Below, piece by piece: positions 35,901-45,756 of a stretch of 64,000 nt of DNA (positions are counted from its first letter, which is position 1; each line of letters starts with the position of its first letter). Location of the stretch: the NCBI GenBank assembly GCA_039707655.1, contig CM077664.1, positions 198,890,195-198,954,194 of the forward strand, given 5' to 3'. The position numbers were made by a program, and so were the translations under genes. Origin of the DNA: Elymus sibiricus (Eukaryota; Streptophyta; Magnoliopsida; Poales; Poaceae). The notes under the pieces were generated by a model. The model was not told the origin of the DNA, searched no databases, and worked only from the letters and a program-made list of their open reading frames with translations.

Positions 35901-36814
35901 CAAAGCTGGCTTGCTACAGTTAAACTCCACAACCCCATTGTTGATACTGATGCATATGTAGTTAGTTCTGATGTAAGTCTTGCTGAGTAAATTTGTACTC
36001 ACGTTTGCTTAATTTATGTTTTGCAGAGGAGACTTCGGTCTCACTAGTAGTTCTACGTGGGCTTCGACGATTAGATTGGGAATTCCAGACAGAGGTCTGG
36101 CTCCTATGGAGGGTCTTGTAGATAGTCAGGCTTTCCGGCCTTCTTTCTTTTCAGCTGTCTATACTCAGACAGGTTATGCTTCCGCTTGTTGCTTGTATGA
36201 CTTGAATGATGGGTCATGAGACCCATGTTGTAATATCATGCTATGTAAGGCTCCTCGGAGCCCTTTTAAATAAATACTTTGAGTCATAGAGTTATGTTGT
36301 GATGCCAGGTTGTATTTACACATATCGTGCATATTGTGTGTATGTTTGAAATGCACTGGTATGTGTGGGATTCGACACCTAGTTGTTTATTCTTGGTAGC
36401 CTTCCTTATGGGGAAATGCCTCCTAGTGCTTCCATTCGGAACACATGGATTGACCGGCATGTGTTCTTCTTTGCTCCTGTGTCTCTCCCTACGGGGAAAT
36501 GTCACGCGGTGTTTTACTGGAGTCCTTGTAGCTTGCTACGACTCGGTTGCACACGCTGATGACCGACACGTGCATTGCTGGGTCATGTATGCCTGTCCCT
36601 GTAAGTTTGTGCCACCTTGGTTTACGACTAGTCATGTCGGCTCGGGTTCTCTGTCATATGGATGCTAGCGACATAATCATATACGTGAGCCAAAAGACGC
36701 AAACGGTCCCGGCCCAGGTAAAGGCGGCAACCGTGGGTTAGCGTGTGTGAGGCCGCAAAGTGATATGATGTGTTACATGCTAGATCGGTGTGACTTAGGA
36801 TCGGGGTCCTGACA
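32951..36814 (+). mobile_element. 5' LTR of LARD2 (3.86 kb)
   Basis: The LTR starts TGTCACGGCCCTAG and ends GGGGTCCTGACA, four bases before a tRNA-Met primer site, so it is a plus-strand 5' LTR. Like LARD1 it contains a GC-rich gene-like island (about 33480-34130) with open frames on both strands but no domain, and the CTATTCGAATAG palindrome (35661-35672) beside CCCTGCAGGG. The 3' LTR is not in the window. The bases before it (AGGGA, 32946-32950) should be the target duplication. Confidence 0.82.
35661..35672. repeat. CTATTCGAATAG palindrome in LARD2 LTR
   Basis: A perfect palindrome. Here CCCTGCAGGG lies on its left (35641-35650), the mirror of the order in LTRs B and C, as expected for an LTR in the opposite direction. 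Confidence 0.7.
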
Positions 36815-36818
36815 GCTT

Positions 36819-36831
36819 TGGTATCAGAGCC
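36819..36831 (+). promoter_or_regulatory. Primer binding site of LARD2 (initiator tRNA-Met type)
   Basis: TGGTATCAGAGCC, four bases after the LTR end. The following bases (TGACTGCCTGTAGGATTACC) resemble those after the LARD1 primer site, which suggests the two LARDs share an ancestor. Confidence 0.9.
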
Positions 36832-38312
36832 TGACTGCCTGTAGGATTACCAAGCCAAACTGGTCGAAGTCGAGTCTAGAAATGCTTTAGTTATGTAGGG
36901 GAATTGATTGTGGAAGGGAACGTAAGGCTCTTTTTACTCCTTATCCTGTGTCCTTCTGATTCTGAGTCACCCTCTTGTTTTCTACGGGGTTTAAGAACTA
37001 GGCTTACTCATCTATCTATTAGGATGACGAGTTACTATGCTGCAGACTCATAGGAAAGGTGTTGTCCTCTCGGATCAGTGTTTCCATAAGAATTCAGTTG
37101 TTGTGCAGTCAGATGTCTTGCAGGTTATCTCATTTTTCATGCCCGTACAACCATTATGTTGTCCGAGTTGTTCCAGGTTTCTAAATAGTCTGGTGCATTT
37201 GCAAATTCTTCCCTCCTGTTCCAATGTCCTTTTAGGCCAGACTAATTAACCACACTAATCATTGTGCTGAGGTACTCCGTTGCCTCGACATATATGTGAA
37301 AATTATTAGGAAACTAGGATATCTTAGAGAACTACCCGGTAACCCGACCTTGTGTTGTGTTCCCAGTGTGGTAATTCTGGCCATCATTCTCGAAAGCATC
37401 TCGTGATGTTATTTAGTTAGTAGGTATTCCATTCCTGGGTTCATGAACCCAAGATCCACTCTATCCATGTCATGTTGATAGAGATTGTAGCTCCTTTAGG
37501 TTGGTTAGTAACCTTGCTCTGGTTTTCGAGGTTCGTGGTTTATCATTCTTCCAATACCATGAACCCTCCATGGCAGACGTTCTCCTTGAACGAAAAGATC
37601 ACAATAAGAGTGCTCTTGATGAGTTCTCCATTCTACATTGTGAATCTGCCAATCCTCTCCTTCTGCATGGGTGTCCGGAAGAAATATGTTGAACTTGTTT
37701 GACGTGTTAATCCATGCATCCACAACTCAGAAAATCATATGTTCCTTTGAGTTGTCCCTCCTCAGTTGTATTCCGACCATCGTCTATCAATTGATAGTCA
37801 AGAGTAGTTGTGCATTCGTGTTCATCGATGCCCAATATTTTTGTGGTCCGTCAAGCCATTCTATCTCGGAATGACTAGGAGAAACAAACTCCAGCACCTC
37901 ATCCATTTCTAGGATTGGGTCAAAGTAGTTGTATTCCGCAGATCAAAATGCCAATCCAACTTTTGTTCTGTTCTACCCTGAAGTACTACCGTCTTTATGT
38001 CAAGAATGTTATGGGAATTACACAACCTCTTATGAATTCTTGATACAATGATACTTCTCGCCATCATTATTTATTTCTTGGTCTCTGTGTTGTTCTAACC
38101 GGAGTGCCGACAAGTGAACTGTGATGTGTGAAATCAATACTCCTAGCAACCCTATTGCTTGGTAGATAATGGATGATAATTTCATTCTTGGCGAGATGGT
38201 TATTGAATCATCATTCTAAGATTGATTGTGCTACCTAGTCCATTTTTCCTGGTGCACTCTTTGATCAATGAGTTAGGATTATGTCAATCCCTCCCTCTTT
38301 TGATCATATCGT
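36832..38312 (+). mobile_element. LARD2 internal region, left part
   Basis: No intact frame. The sequence is coding-like in composition, but every frame is closed by frequent stops, as expected for long-decayed gag-pol. The last five bases (ATCGT, 38308-38312) are the left target duplication of element E. Confidence 0.6.
38308..38312 (+). repeat. Left target duplication of element E (ATCGT)
   Basis: Exact match to 60332-60336 on the other side of E. Confidence 0.9.
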
Positions 38313-38799
38313 TGTCGGTACCAAAACCGGCAGATCTCGGGTAGGGGATCCGAACTGTGGGTCTAGGAATCGATGGTTAACAGAGAGCGTAGAGACGATG
38401 ATTTACCCAGGTTCGGGCCCTCTCGAGGAGGTAATACCCTACGTCCTACTTGATTGTATTGATGTGATTGTATGAAGGTTACAGAGTTGATCTACCTCGA
38501 GATTGGATGGGCTAAACCCTAAGTAATGGATATGATCCCTCTCTACGGACTAGGCCTTCTGGTTTATATAGACACCAGGAGGTCCTAGGGTTACACATGG
38601 TCGGTTACCATTAGGGGATAAACATGCCGGTTGTGCCAGTTATTCCTTGGAGGAGATGCCAAGTCTTCGGAGGTTTCCTTCTGATACACGGGGTCGCCCA
38701 CAATCCGGCCTTCCATCGACGAGTAGAGAACGGCCCACCAGTCTGGCCCACGAGAGATAGGCCGGTGGCCCGGGTACCCCCTAGTCCAGGACACCCTCA
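38313..38799 (-). mobile_element. 3' LTR of gypsy element E
   Basis: A 487-bp LTR bounded by TGTCGGTACC and CACCCTCA on the plus strand, so it starts TGAGGGTGTCC on the minus strand. It aligns without gaps to 59845-60331 with about 14 substitutions (2.9 %). A minus TATA box is at 38563-38570. With a rate often used for grass LTRs (1.3e-8 per site per year) this is about 1.1 million years, an inference only. Confidence 0.93.
38563..38570 (-). promoter_or_regulatory. TATA box of E 3' LTR
   Basis: TTTATATA on plus, TATATAAA on minus. The same box is at 60095-60102 in the 5' LTR, where it would drive the genomic transcript. Confidence 0.6.
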
Positions 38800-38812
38800 G
38801 TAGCCCCCGAAC
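38800..38812 (-). promoter_or_regulatory. Polypurine tract of element E
   Basis: The plus strand GTAGCCCCCGAAC is GTTCGGGGGCTAC on the minus strand and abuts the TGAGGG start of the 3' LTR. Confidence 0.8.
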
Positions 38813-39260
38813 TAGTCTTCGAAGCCGAGGTAGGTGCCGAACATCATTGGCTTTGTAGACTAGTTCCCCTTCTTCTGTGACGCTTGTAACATGCCTGTAT
38901 CACTCCGAATTGTATTCTCAGGCGTTGCCCGGTCGTATATGCGCCGAACTATACCTCGGCAACGAAGTGTACCTATAACTTAGCCCCGAAGGCTAGTCGC
39001 TTCGGTGTGAGCAGTGTCCTCATCTGACAACTTTTACCAAAGGGTCACACCTTGCCACGACCGCGAGTTGGTTTATGAAAAACTCGATTCGCGGTTCGAG
39101 GCAGTTTTCATTGGCACGTCCCATCGATATGGAGATCGTGTCCTATTTTCAAGGGATATGATCAATAATCCGCCCCACCCCACGTGCGCATAATGGCACG
39201 GTTACATGGGGAAAGGGCGAGGACTGCGGCGCAGTAAAAGGGACCGTGGGTTTTACATCC

Positions 39261-39268
39261 TATAAAAG
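39261..39268 (+). promoter_or_regulatory. TATA box of E antisense gene
   Basis: TATAAAAG within CCTATAAAAGGGC, a near-ideal plant TATA box, 132 bp before the ATG at 39400. It is followed about 30 bp later by a pyrimidine-rich CTCTCATTTCC that suits a transcription start. It lies outside the LTR and faces away from it, so it is not the LTR promoter. Confidence 0.7.
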
Positions 39269-39399
39269 GGCACAGCCATCGTTCCTTTCGCACGCTCTCA
39301 TTTCCCCCCTCCGCCATTGCCTCCCCCATCTTTTGAGCTGCAGCGCCTAGATCCGCTCTCCCCTCCTAGAACTCTTCCAGCCGCCCGTTCGATCTAGCA

Positions 39400-40269
39400 A
39401 TGGCGGGCTCCGGGTCCAAAGGCAGGTGGGAGGCGTCCGTCGTCACCGAAAGCGCCATCATGGAGCTGAAGAGCGCGGGATATCTCCCCGCCAACGTCGC
39501 CCACCGTGCTCCAGAGGCCGGCCAGGTCGTCCCCACGCCGCGGCAGGGCGAGACGGTGGTGTTCATCCCCCACTTTCTCCGAGGTCTGAGATTTCCCCTT
39601 CACCCCTTCGTCAGGGGCCTCATGTTCTTCTACGGGCTTGACTTCCACGATCTCGCGCCGAATTCCTTTCTCCATATCTCGGCCTTCATCATCATCTTCG
39701 AAGCCTTTCTCCGGATCCGGCCACACTTCGGTCTGTGGCTAAAGGTCTTCAACATCAAGCCGAAGATCGTCGACGGCCAACAGGCGGCCTGTGGGGGTGC
39801 CATGGTTAGCAAACTCCCCCGAGTGGAGTGGCCAGAGGGCACCTTCATCGAGACCGTCAAGGTCTGGCAGAAGGAATGGTTCTACATCACCGAGCCGAGG
39901 AGCGCGGGTTGGGGGGCGATTCCGGCCTTCCGATCCGGACCCCCCACGAGGCTGGTCTCATGGACCAAGAAAGGCCTCGACTGGGGGATGAACAAGGAGG
40001 TGGCGCAGCTGCAGAAATGGATTGCCAAGATGATAGGGCAGGGCGTCGAGCTGCCCAACGTGGTCCAGATCATGCTCGGCCGCCGAATACTCCCATGCCA
40101 GGACAGGGCCTCCCCCATGTGGGCCTACAAGCCTAAAGACCTGGCTACCATACACAACTTCTTCCGCACCACCCACGCTCAGCTGTGGAGAGCGCTGTTC
40201 AAGCCGCAGAAGGACTGGTCGGCTGAGGGGGAGGACATCGGACTAGATGCCGCAAACCCCCCACGGGAG
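39400..40269 (+). CDS. E antisense accessory gene, exon 1 (gypsy-type transposon domain)
   Basis: The gene lies on the strand opposite to E's gag-pro. Exon 1 is open for exactly 290 codons from a good ATG context (GCAATGGCG) to a GT donor (GAG|GTATGA). Residues about 50-130 contain the hydrophobic block VFIPHFLRGL, HPFVRGLMFFYGLDFHDLAP, NSFLHISAF and FLRIRPHFGLW. This resembles the Pfam family called putative gypsy-type transposon (Transposase_28, PF04195, from memory). A related block is found in F's antisense gene. The gene has its own TATA box. Its job in the element is unknown. Antisense accessory genes are known in maize Grande and related Tat-lineage elements, where the product is nuclear. 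Exon 1 itself shows no damage. Confidence 0.72.
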
Positions 40270-40346
40270 GTATGACTAAGTTTGTTCTTGTATCCGAACT
40301 ATTCCCTTTTAATAAGGCACTTAGCTTTTTTACTTCTCATCCGCAG
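40270..40346 (+). other. Intron 1 of E antisense gene
   Basis: A 77-bp GT..AG interval (GTATGACTAAG to CATCCGCAG), T-rich before the acceptor, joining phase-0 codons. Inferred from the sequence, not from transcripts. Confidence 0.65.
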
Positions 40347-40373
40347 AAATGGCTGAAGAAGGCCCAGCGGATC
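40347..40373 (+). pseudogene. E antisense gene, exon 2 left stub
   Basis: Nine codons (KWLKKAQRI) in phase with exon 1, ended by the insertion of element F. The last five bases (GGATC) are F's target duplication. The exon resumes at 52747 in the same frame. Confidence 0.65.
40369..40373 (+). repeat. Left target duplication of element F (GGATC)
   Basis: Matches GGATT at 52742-52746 except for the last base, a C/T transition. Confidence 0.75.
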
Positions 40374-41307
40374 TGTCGGAAGTGGGGCTCCGGGGACCCA
40401 AAGGTTCGAACACTGGGGTGAGCTCGTTCTACTACTTCTTCCCCTACCACGGCAGTGCTACGGCGAGACTACGGCGAGAGCGCGCTAGCGTAGGACGGGC
40501 AAAGGCACAGCGGTTTACCCAGGTTCGGGCCACCTTGCGGTGTAAGACCCTACTCCTGCTTTGTGGTTGAGATTATCGTGGATGAGAGAGTTCTTGCGTA
40601 CAAGGTTGAAGATGATCGATCCCCCCCTTTGCTACGGTGGCTGCACTGCCCCTTTTATGCCGCCTTGGTCCTCTTCCCCCTCGAAACTTAGGCGGGAAGG
40701 GTTGCCACACTTGGCGGTTTTGAAAGGGGACAGGTGCTCAGGCTATCCTGACTAAAGGTGGTCTTCGCCTACCAAAGCATGATCCATGACGCGCCGGTGG
40801 GCTCGGTGATGACCTCCGCCCTGCGCGCCCGCCGTCTTGGTCTTTCTTCGCCAATCGGGCAACCTTTGGGGTTGCTTTGGGGAGTAGATAGCTGGCCCTG
40901 CTTCCCTAGCACAAAAGAGGAAACCATGTGCATCCGCGGCTGCTGGCGCGGCCTCTGCTGCTGCTCGTCGCCGCGCGCGTCACCCACGTGATGGGCTCAA
41001 GTCCGCGCGACACGCCGAACGGTCTTCTCCTCGAGCGCCTGCGGGAGGGGGCCTCGGAAGGCCACCTCGGGAAGCCGCCTCGTGAGGCCACTCGGGAAGC
41101 CGCCTCGTGAGGGGACTCGCGAGGCCGTTTATGATGGTGCTGAGCGTTGCCTGCTACTCCCTGAAGAGGGGGCCTCAGGAGGCTAGGGCCCCATGAGGGG
41201 GCATGGCGAGACACTTGGTGGCGACGGCCCGCCGGGCACACTCCAGGCGTCGCGCCCTGGGCCAAAGGCAGACGGGCCTGGATACCCCGGGTTCCATGGG
41301 CCCGACT
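40374..41307 (-). mobile_element. 3' LTR of gypsy element F
   Basis: A 934-bp LTR that starts TGTCGGAAGTGG on the plus strand and ends GGGCCCGACT. It aligns to 51809-52741 with about 13 differences (1.4 %). The last base is T instead of the A seen in the other copy, so the minus-strand end reads AGTCGGG instead of TGTCGGG. A minus TATA-like CATAAAAG is at 40652-40659. CCTCGTGAGG words occur at about 41070-41130. Confidence 0.92.
40652..40659 (-). promoter_or_regulatory. TATA-like box of F 3' LTR
   Basis: CTTTTATG on plus, CATAAAAG on minus, in GGCATAAAAGGGGC. The same word is at 52086-52093 in the 5' LTR. Confidence 0.5.
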
Positions 41308-41320
41308 GTAGCCCCCGGGC
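41308..41320 (-). promoter_or_regulatory. Polypurine tract of element F
   Basis: The plus strand GTAGCCCCCGGGC is GCCCGGGGGCTAC on the minus strand, abutting the 3' LTR and much like that of E. Confidence 0.75.
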
Positions 41321-41613
41321 CCGCGGCGCGCACGTTCCCGCCTACGGAGGGGCGAAACGGCGCGGGCCCTAACCATCTGCGGCCAGGCGCGATGCGTGGT
41401 GCACGATGTGATTGGCGACGCCCCCACTTCCCCCACGACGCCTCGAGAACTGCCGTGCTGACATAAATCCTGGCACGGGCGGCGCGAGGCCATCATTGCC
41501 TTCCATCACGCGCTCCACCCCTATGCGCCTTTCCTCCTTGCGTGCGGATCCTCGCGATTCCCCCCTTCGAGCTTCGCCTGTTCTTGCTCCCGGTCCGCGC
41601 CTCCGCCGCGCAG

Positions 41614-42950
41614 ATGGCTCCCGCTGGCAAGAGGGGGAAGGAGGTGACCCCATCCGCAAGCGCGCCCGTCCTAGGGGCGGCGCTGCAGCGCTCCGCCATC
41701 GACGACGAGGAAGGCTTGGACAGGGTGCTTCCGTTCGTGGCCGGCGGCCAGAACGAGAACCAGGCGACCCAAATCTGGCCGGGGTCGCGCGCACGGCGTG
41801 ACCTTGGGGCGACGGCCTTCCCCTTCTTCCTCCACAACGTGTATGCAGGGTTGGTACCGCCATTTTCGGACTTCTTCTATGCCATACTTGCCCACTACCA
41901 GGTTCACGCTCTTCATCTTCAACCCAACTCCATTTTTCTCCTAGCAACGTTCGCCTTTTACTGCGAGGCCTTCATGGGCGTGAGGCCCTCTGTGGCGCTC
42001 TTTCGCAACTTCTTCTGCCTGCGGCTAACTGCGGCGGACCAGCGCTCCGGATGCGCGTCGTTCCTTGCCGTCAAGGGAATGGAGGACGGCATTATCAACT
42101 TGAGGGTTGCGAAGAAGGTGGAAGGATACCGGTAGCGCTGGGTCTATATGGACGCGCGCCAGACCAACCGGCTCCTGATGATCCCTACGGACCCGACCGA
42201 GAAGATCGCCGTGTGGGGGCACGAGAAGCTCACCGACCCGAGGATGGAGCCCGTCCTTGAGCGGATGGCGGCGCACCGGGCCGCCTCACTGTCGGGGATA
42301 GCGGTTGTCAGGGAGTACCTGCGGCGGCGCATCGCGCCACTTCAGCAGCACTCGCGCCCCATGTGGGAGTACTCTGGCGTGGACGACGCCGTGAGGCTGA
42401 GGCCGGGCGGCCTGGGGTCAGACGCGCTGGACGGGGCCCTGGTGATTCTGCTCAATACCCTTGCCGCGGAAGCGCCGGAGGGGGCGCTCCCGCTTTTTCG
42501 CTATCCAGAGAAGGAGGAGCTAGTGAAGGTGATGCCCCTCTTCGATCAGTGGGGCCTCGTGCCTGAGGGCCACGTCGGGCCCCGCGACAACCCCCTCGTG
42601 GTGGAGGTGGATTCGGGAAGCGGCAGCGGCAACGGAGATTCGGAGGAGGCCACGGAGGACGACCTCAGCCGGGTGCCGCCACGCGTTCGCCGTCAGCTCA
42701 TCTGTGAGCTCGAGGATGATGACGCCGAGAGCATCCCGCCCGCGGTGGCGGGGGCGGGCGAGCCCCTAGCGCTTGAGGCCCGTCACGAGGCTGAAGCTGC
42801 CCAGGGCCCGGAGACGGGTGACGACGCGTCCGGGTCTACCGCGGTACGCTCCGGGGGCCGAAGCGGCGGCGCCGAGGCGATGCCCGGCGAGGGCAGCGCC
42901 AGCCAGCCGTCTGCGGGGGAGAAGAAGAGGAAGTGGCTTGTCAGCGACGA
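41614..42950 (+). pseudogene. F antisense accessory gene, exon 1
   Basis: The gene lies on the strand opposite to F's gag-pol. It starts at an ATG in GCAGATGGCT and is open except for one TAG at 42133-42135. It contains FPFFLHNVYAGLVPPF, LAHYQVHALHLQPNSI and FAFYCEAFMGVRPSVALF (about residues 70-140). Their spacing matches the block in E's antisense gene and PF04195-like proteins. A later part is acidic and low in complexity and ends KKRKWLVSDE before a GT donor at 42951. A weak TATA-like CATAAAT lies at 41463, about 150 bp upstream. The stop makes this copy non-functional unless read through. The function is unknown. Confidence 0.7.
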
Positions 42951-43021
42951 GTAAGCCTTCTGCCGGCGTCCTTAATTCTTGTTCTTTTACCCGGCTCGGA
43001 ACTGAGCCACCATTCGTGCAG
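42951..43021 (+). other. Intron 1 of F antisense gene
   Basis: A 71-bp GTAAGC..GTGCAG interval. Joining 42950 to 43022 keeps the frame (GA|G). It has canonical borders and is T-rich. Inferred. Confidence 0.6.
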
Positions 43022-43553
43022 GGGATCTGCCATGCATCAGAAGAAGAAGAAGACAACGACGAAGGCGAGGGTTACCCCCAGCCCGCAGGGGGCGTCGATG
43101 TCCACCGCTGGTGCCGGAGGGCGTGGAGAGGCCATCTGCCGTCCCGACGCCAAAGCGGGGTGCATAGAAATCGAGGAAGGGACATCCGCTCCTCCAGGGT
43201 CGCGCGCGGGCGCATCCTGTGACGCCGAAATGGGGAAGCCTCGGGAGGCAGCCTCAGGAGGCGGAGACGCCCTCCCCCTTGGCCCTGCTGCGAGCAAGGA
43301 AGCGACGACGAGGGAGGCCGAAGCGTCTGCCCCCCCCCCCCCGCCGGGGGCCTCCTTGGGCGCTGGGGAAGGAGTTGCGGGGCGTGCCAGGACCGGCACT
43401 GACAGCCCTCGTAGCGCACCGCCGCAGCTGAACGAGGGGGGCGTTCTGGCGAGCCCGCCGCCCCACGCAAGCGGCGCCAAGGGCTCCCTTGCCCTTCGCA
43501 GTGGAGGGTGCCAGAGGGCCTGGCCCGGACTGACCCCTGGTCCTCACGAGTGA
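43022..43553 (+). pseudogene. F antisense gene, exon 2 (low-complexity linker)
   Basis: This stretch is in phase with exon 1 after removal of the intron. It starts GSAMHQKKKKTTTKAR, a possible nuclear localisation signal. The rest is rich in Ala, Gly, Pro and Ser, with no domain, to a TGA at 43553. A splice donor somewhere before this stop is needed to reach the coiled-coil exon, but I cannot choose one. Confidence 0.5.
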
Positions 43554-43568
43554 CCGTGCTTTGCTCAG

Positions 43569-44667
43569 GCCTGAAGCCTTGTGCGACGCCAAGGCCGCGC
43601 TCGCTCGGCTCGACACGGACTTCCAGGACGCGGAGACGCGCCTCGCCGAAGAGCGCCTGAAACTTGCCGACGGGTGGCGCCGGCTCAGCATTGCCGTCGA
43701 CACGGCCCGAAGTCATGACGAACGTGCTCGCGCATTGCGCGAGAGGGACATCGCCGAAGCGGAGGGGGCTCGCGCGAGGGCCCTCCAGGAGGCCGAAGCT
43801 GCCATCGTGCGCCGCGAACAGGCGGAGGCCCTCCTGAAAGAGCTCCAAGACCAACACGCCGAGCGGGCCCGGTCGCTCCTCGTGCGGGAAGACACCCTTG
43901 CCACTCACGAGAAGGAGGCCGCAGCCCGCGAGGCAGACCTCGAGTCACGCATGGAGGGCTTAGAGAAGAAGGCGGCCGAGCAGGCCATGGAGAAGGAGCG
44001 TCTGGAGACGCTGGGGCGCCAGCTGGCCGATGCCCAGGAGGCTCACGTGAAGTGCGTCACCGACGCCAACGCCCGACTGGAGGCCAGAGAAAGGAAGGTC
44101 CAAGAGGACGCTAACGCCTTCGAGTCCGAACGCGAGCGGCTCCGGATGGAGGTCGCTGATCTCAAGGCGGCGCTCGCCGAGGCGGAGACCCGCCGGAGAG
44201 CCGTGCCGCAGCCCGGCTCTGGCGCCGTTGATCAGGGACAGGAGCATCGCGAGCGTGCCAAGGTACTTCACTCCCTCGAGATCCGCGCCCACAACGCCCT
44301 GAATTCCATCTGCCAGGGAAAGCTTGGGGCCCTCCGCGAGTCCCGCGACGCCGACTACATTGACTTCTCCACCAAGCTCGTGGAACGGCTTGAGGACGGA
44401 GCCAAGGAGATGGACGGTATCCTGGAGGAGGAGTGCCGTGGCCTCTTCTTCCTGGCGGCGACTCGCATCTTCAGCCACCTCCTCCACTCTGACCCGAACT
44501 TCGACTTTGACAAGGTGATAGCCCCAGTCCCCGAGGAGCTTCGTGATGGGCTCGCAAGGGCGGTGGAAGGCCATGTGAGCGCGTTACTCAGGAAGTACTC
44601 CTGCGGCAGTGGCGAGAGCTCCAACGGTGACGGCGCCGGCGAAGATGACGGCGGCGCGAGCTCCTAG
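43569..44667 (+). pseudogene. F antisense gene, 3' exon (long coiled coil)
   Basis: The exon follows an acceptor-like TTTGCTCAG (43560-43568) and is open to the TAG at 44665-44667. About 200 residues form a strongly charged heptad-rich coiled coil (for example AEERLKLADGWRR, LLKELQDQHAERARSLL). A globular C-terminus with a SLEIRAHNALNSICQ and FSHLLHSDPNFDFDKVI block follows. The layout (N-terminal conserved domain, acidic linker, C-terminal coiled coil) is the same as in E. Coiled coils suggest the product multimerises or binds another protein, but the partner is unknown. Confidence 0.68.
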
Positions 44668-45756
44668 GGTGCTTTTTCCCTTTGTTACCCTGCGCTAGAT
44701 CGATGTGGCCCGTGGGGGCATGACGATGATGCCCTGGTGTTAAATAGTTTATGTTTGCTATAACGGACATTCAAGCCCTCGCGAGGCTCTCTCTTTTTGC
44801 TTGCCATGATGCTCTACGTTGTCAGGGCCCAGCTCTTGAGCGGCCATAACCGTCGCTGGTATGTCCGGTCGCAATGCCTGGACAAGGCCAGGAGGCGAGG
44901 GGCACCGGGAGCTAGTGATGGTCCCTGAGGCACGATGCTCAGGGAGCCCGCCTTTAACGCACAAGCGGCTTGCGCCAAGAGGAACACGGGCGCTCGTGAG
45001 GCCGTCGGAGGGAAAGGCTCGCAAGACGGCGAGGGTGGCTCGCGAGGCGGGAGACTTAGCCCTCCAGGAGGTAGTATGGTGGGCCGCCTCTCGCAGGGTA
45101 CGTCTTGTGAGGGTTCCGCTCGCGAGGTCTCCTGCTGGGACGGCCGCCGAGGGTTAGCCCCCAAGGCGGTGCCTGTTGGCCTCCTGAGGTCATGAGGGTG
45201 CTACCTCGCGAGATCCTTCCAGGGACCTGCTCCTGAAATAGCTGCACGCAGAGCATTCAACGACAGCGCGCGCTCGTCGATTCGCTCATGGGTATTACGT
45301 GAGGAGACAGGACACCAAGGACCTTGGTGGGGTGGCGTGTACGGGGAGGCCCGCGAGCCAGAGCTCGGTTGCTTGGGTTTTTCAGTGCTGCTGGGACTGA
45401 CCCGAGCGCAAGCACCGTGTCCAGCCCCCACTCGCGTGAGGCTCATGAGGTAAGGTCGCGAGCGTGCACAGCTCGTGAGGCAAGCAACTTAGCAATACAT
45501 TAGATATCTTAGGAAATAGAGTTTTACTGAAACGTAGTAATAAGTTCGTTACACAACCAAAAAGAGACATGATTGCCATGTTCGGCACGGATCAGCATGA
45601 GGTTGGTGCAGCCCGTGGGGCGCCCTCAAGTGATTGTTCCGCCAGCGCGGAGCATGGGGCTTCCACTAGGCGTGGGCATGATCACGGTTCGATCGTTCCG
45701 CCAGCGCGGAGCATGGGGCTTCCACTGAGACGTGGGCGGGAGCTCTCGCGGGCCCA
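44668..45756. mobile_element. F spacer between antisense gene and integrase
   Basis: A non-coding spacer where the two convergent genes of F end. It has many CTCGCGAGG / CTCGTGAGG palindrome-like words (about 44776, 44992, 45031, 45120, 45203, 45470) and a 50-bp duplication (GTTCCGCCAGCGCGGAGCA at about 45636 and 45693). It may hold the polyadenylation signals of both transcripts. None is obvious. Confidence 0.5.

Noticed and set aside
36819..36831. GGTATCAGAGCC as part of a tRNA gene
   Set aside because: Only the primer-complementary 13 bases are present, exactly at an LTR end.
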